In this document: positions 5,190 to 5,228 of the stretch, in pieces
How positions within the stretch are numbered: the stretch's first letter is position 1
Layout of the letters: each line of letters opens with the position of its first letter
Origin: CAKOSP01 sp964369625
Lineage (GTDB): Bacteria > Bacillota_I > Bacilli_A > RF39 > UBA660
DNA length: 5,228 bases
Assembly: GCA_964369625.1 (NCBI GenBank)
Contig: CAYJFC010000036.1
Coordinates: 1-5,228, forward strand
Reading direction: 5' to 3'
Position numbers and translations under genes: made by a program
The notes under the pieces: model-generated
Told to the model about the DNA's origin: nothing
What the model saw: only the letters and a program-made list of their open reading frames with translations
Databases searched by the model: none

Positions 5190-5228
5190 TGCCATGAAAA
5201 ATTAGCTAACTAGAAATAGTTAGTTTTT
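5190..5228 (+). repeat. Direct repeat copy 2, continuing to the window edge
   Basis: Identical to 4340-4378 over all 39 visible bases; the true length may be greater because the window stops here. The preceding bases have no tRNA structure, so only TGCCA of the tRNA is duplicated. A TATAAT (5181-5186) lies three bases upstream of the repeat. Confidence 0.95.
5206..5228 (+). terminator. Intrinsic terminator after the phosphoesterase gene
   Basis: It has the same CTAACTA-GAAA-TAGTTAG hairpin as the tRNA-Trp terminator (arms 5206-5212 and 5217-5223), followed by at least five T (5224-5228) before the window ends. It lies 53 bases after the phosphoesterase stop codon and should end that transcript. 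Confidence 0.82.

Larger units (their letters stand above)
4340..5228 (+). mobile_element. Putative single-gene inserted unit bounded by direct repeats at the tRNA-Trp 3' end
   Basis: One complete phosphoesterase gene lies between two identical copies of the tRNA-tail/terminator sequence. Removing one 850-base period would leave tRNA-Trp and its terminator intact, as expected when an element integrates at a tRNA 3' end and restores the target. No integrase or transposase is present inside, so the unit would need help in trans, or be a remnant left by deletion. A simple segmental duplication of the terminator is the main alternative. The far boundary may extend past the window. Confidence 0.45.

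Noticed and set aside
5150..5228. A second tRNA gene ending at the distal GCCA
   Set aside because: The sequence before it has no acceptor complement, T arm or anticodon arm; only five tRNA bases are duplicated.

Overview
The window comes from an AT-rich, low-GC Gram-positive bacterium (Bacillota). The evidence is the strong AT bias, the Shine-Dalgarno sequences AAAGGAGG and AGGTGAT, GTG and TTG starts, and a gene set of spore- or cell-wall-type peptidoglycan enzymes. The species cannot be named from the sequence. The code looks standard: Trp is encoded by TGG, a tRNA-Trp with anticodon CCA is present, and the one TGA stop is followed at once by TAA.

Positions 1-4205 hold a wall-remodelling block in two convergent pairs. 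First is the C-terminal part of an N-acetylmuramoyl-L-alanine amidase (amidase_3 fold) with five LysM repeats (+). Facing it is a 407-residue SleC/SpoIID-like protein with a C-terminal peptidoglycan-binding domain (-). Next comes a non-catalytic protein with two peptidoglycan-binding domains and five LysM repeats (+). Facing that is a 140-residue SleB/CwlJ-type hydrolase (-). The three complete proteins lack an obvious signal peptide, and two of the genes have upstream boxes resembling sigma-E-type mother-cell promoters. I infer that they act on the spore cortex or the spore envelope, but sporulation itself is not shown by this window.

Positions 4250-5228 hold an extended -10 promoter, an intact tRNA-Trp gene, its intrinsic terminator, and a single metallophosphoesterase gene. 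The last 5 bases of the tRNA plus the whole terminator hairpin (39 bases) recur perfectly 850 bases downstream and run into the window edge. The phosphoesterase gene is therefore a one-gene unit bracketed by direct repeats at a tRNA 3' end. This is the layout expected of a small integrated element or cassette, though no recombinase is visible. The repeat supplies the terminator of the tRNA and of the inserted gene, and may also supply the -35 box of the inserted gene. This is the most unusual structure in the window.

There is no stretch over 300 bases without a gene, no CRISPR array, and no recognisable transposase or integrase.
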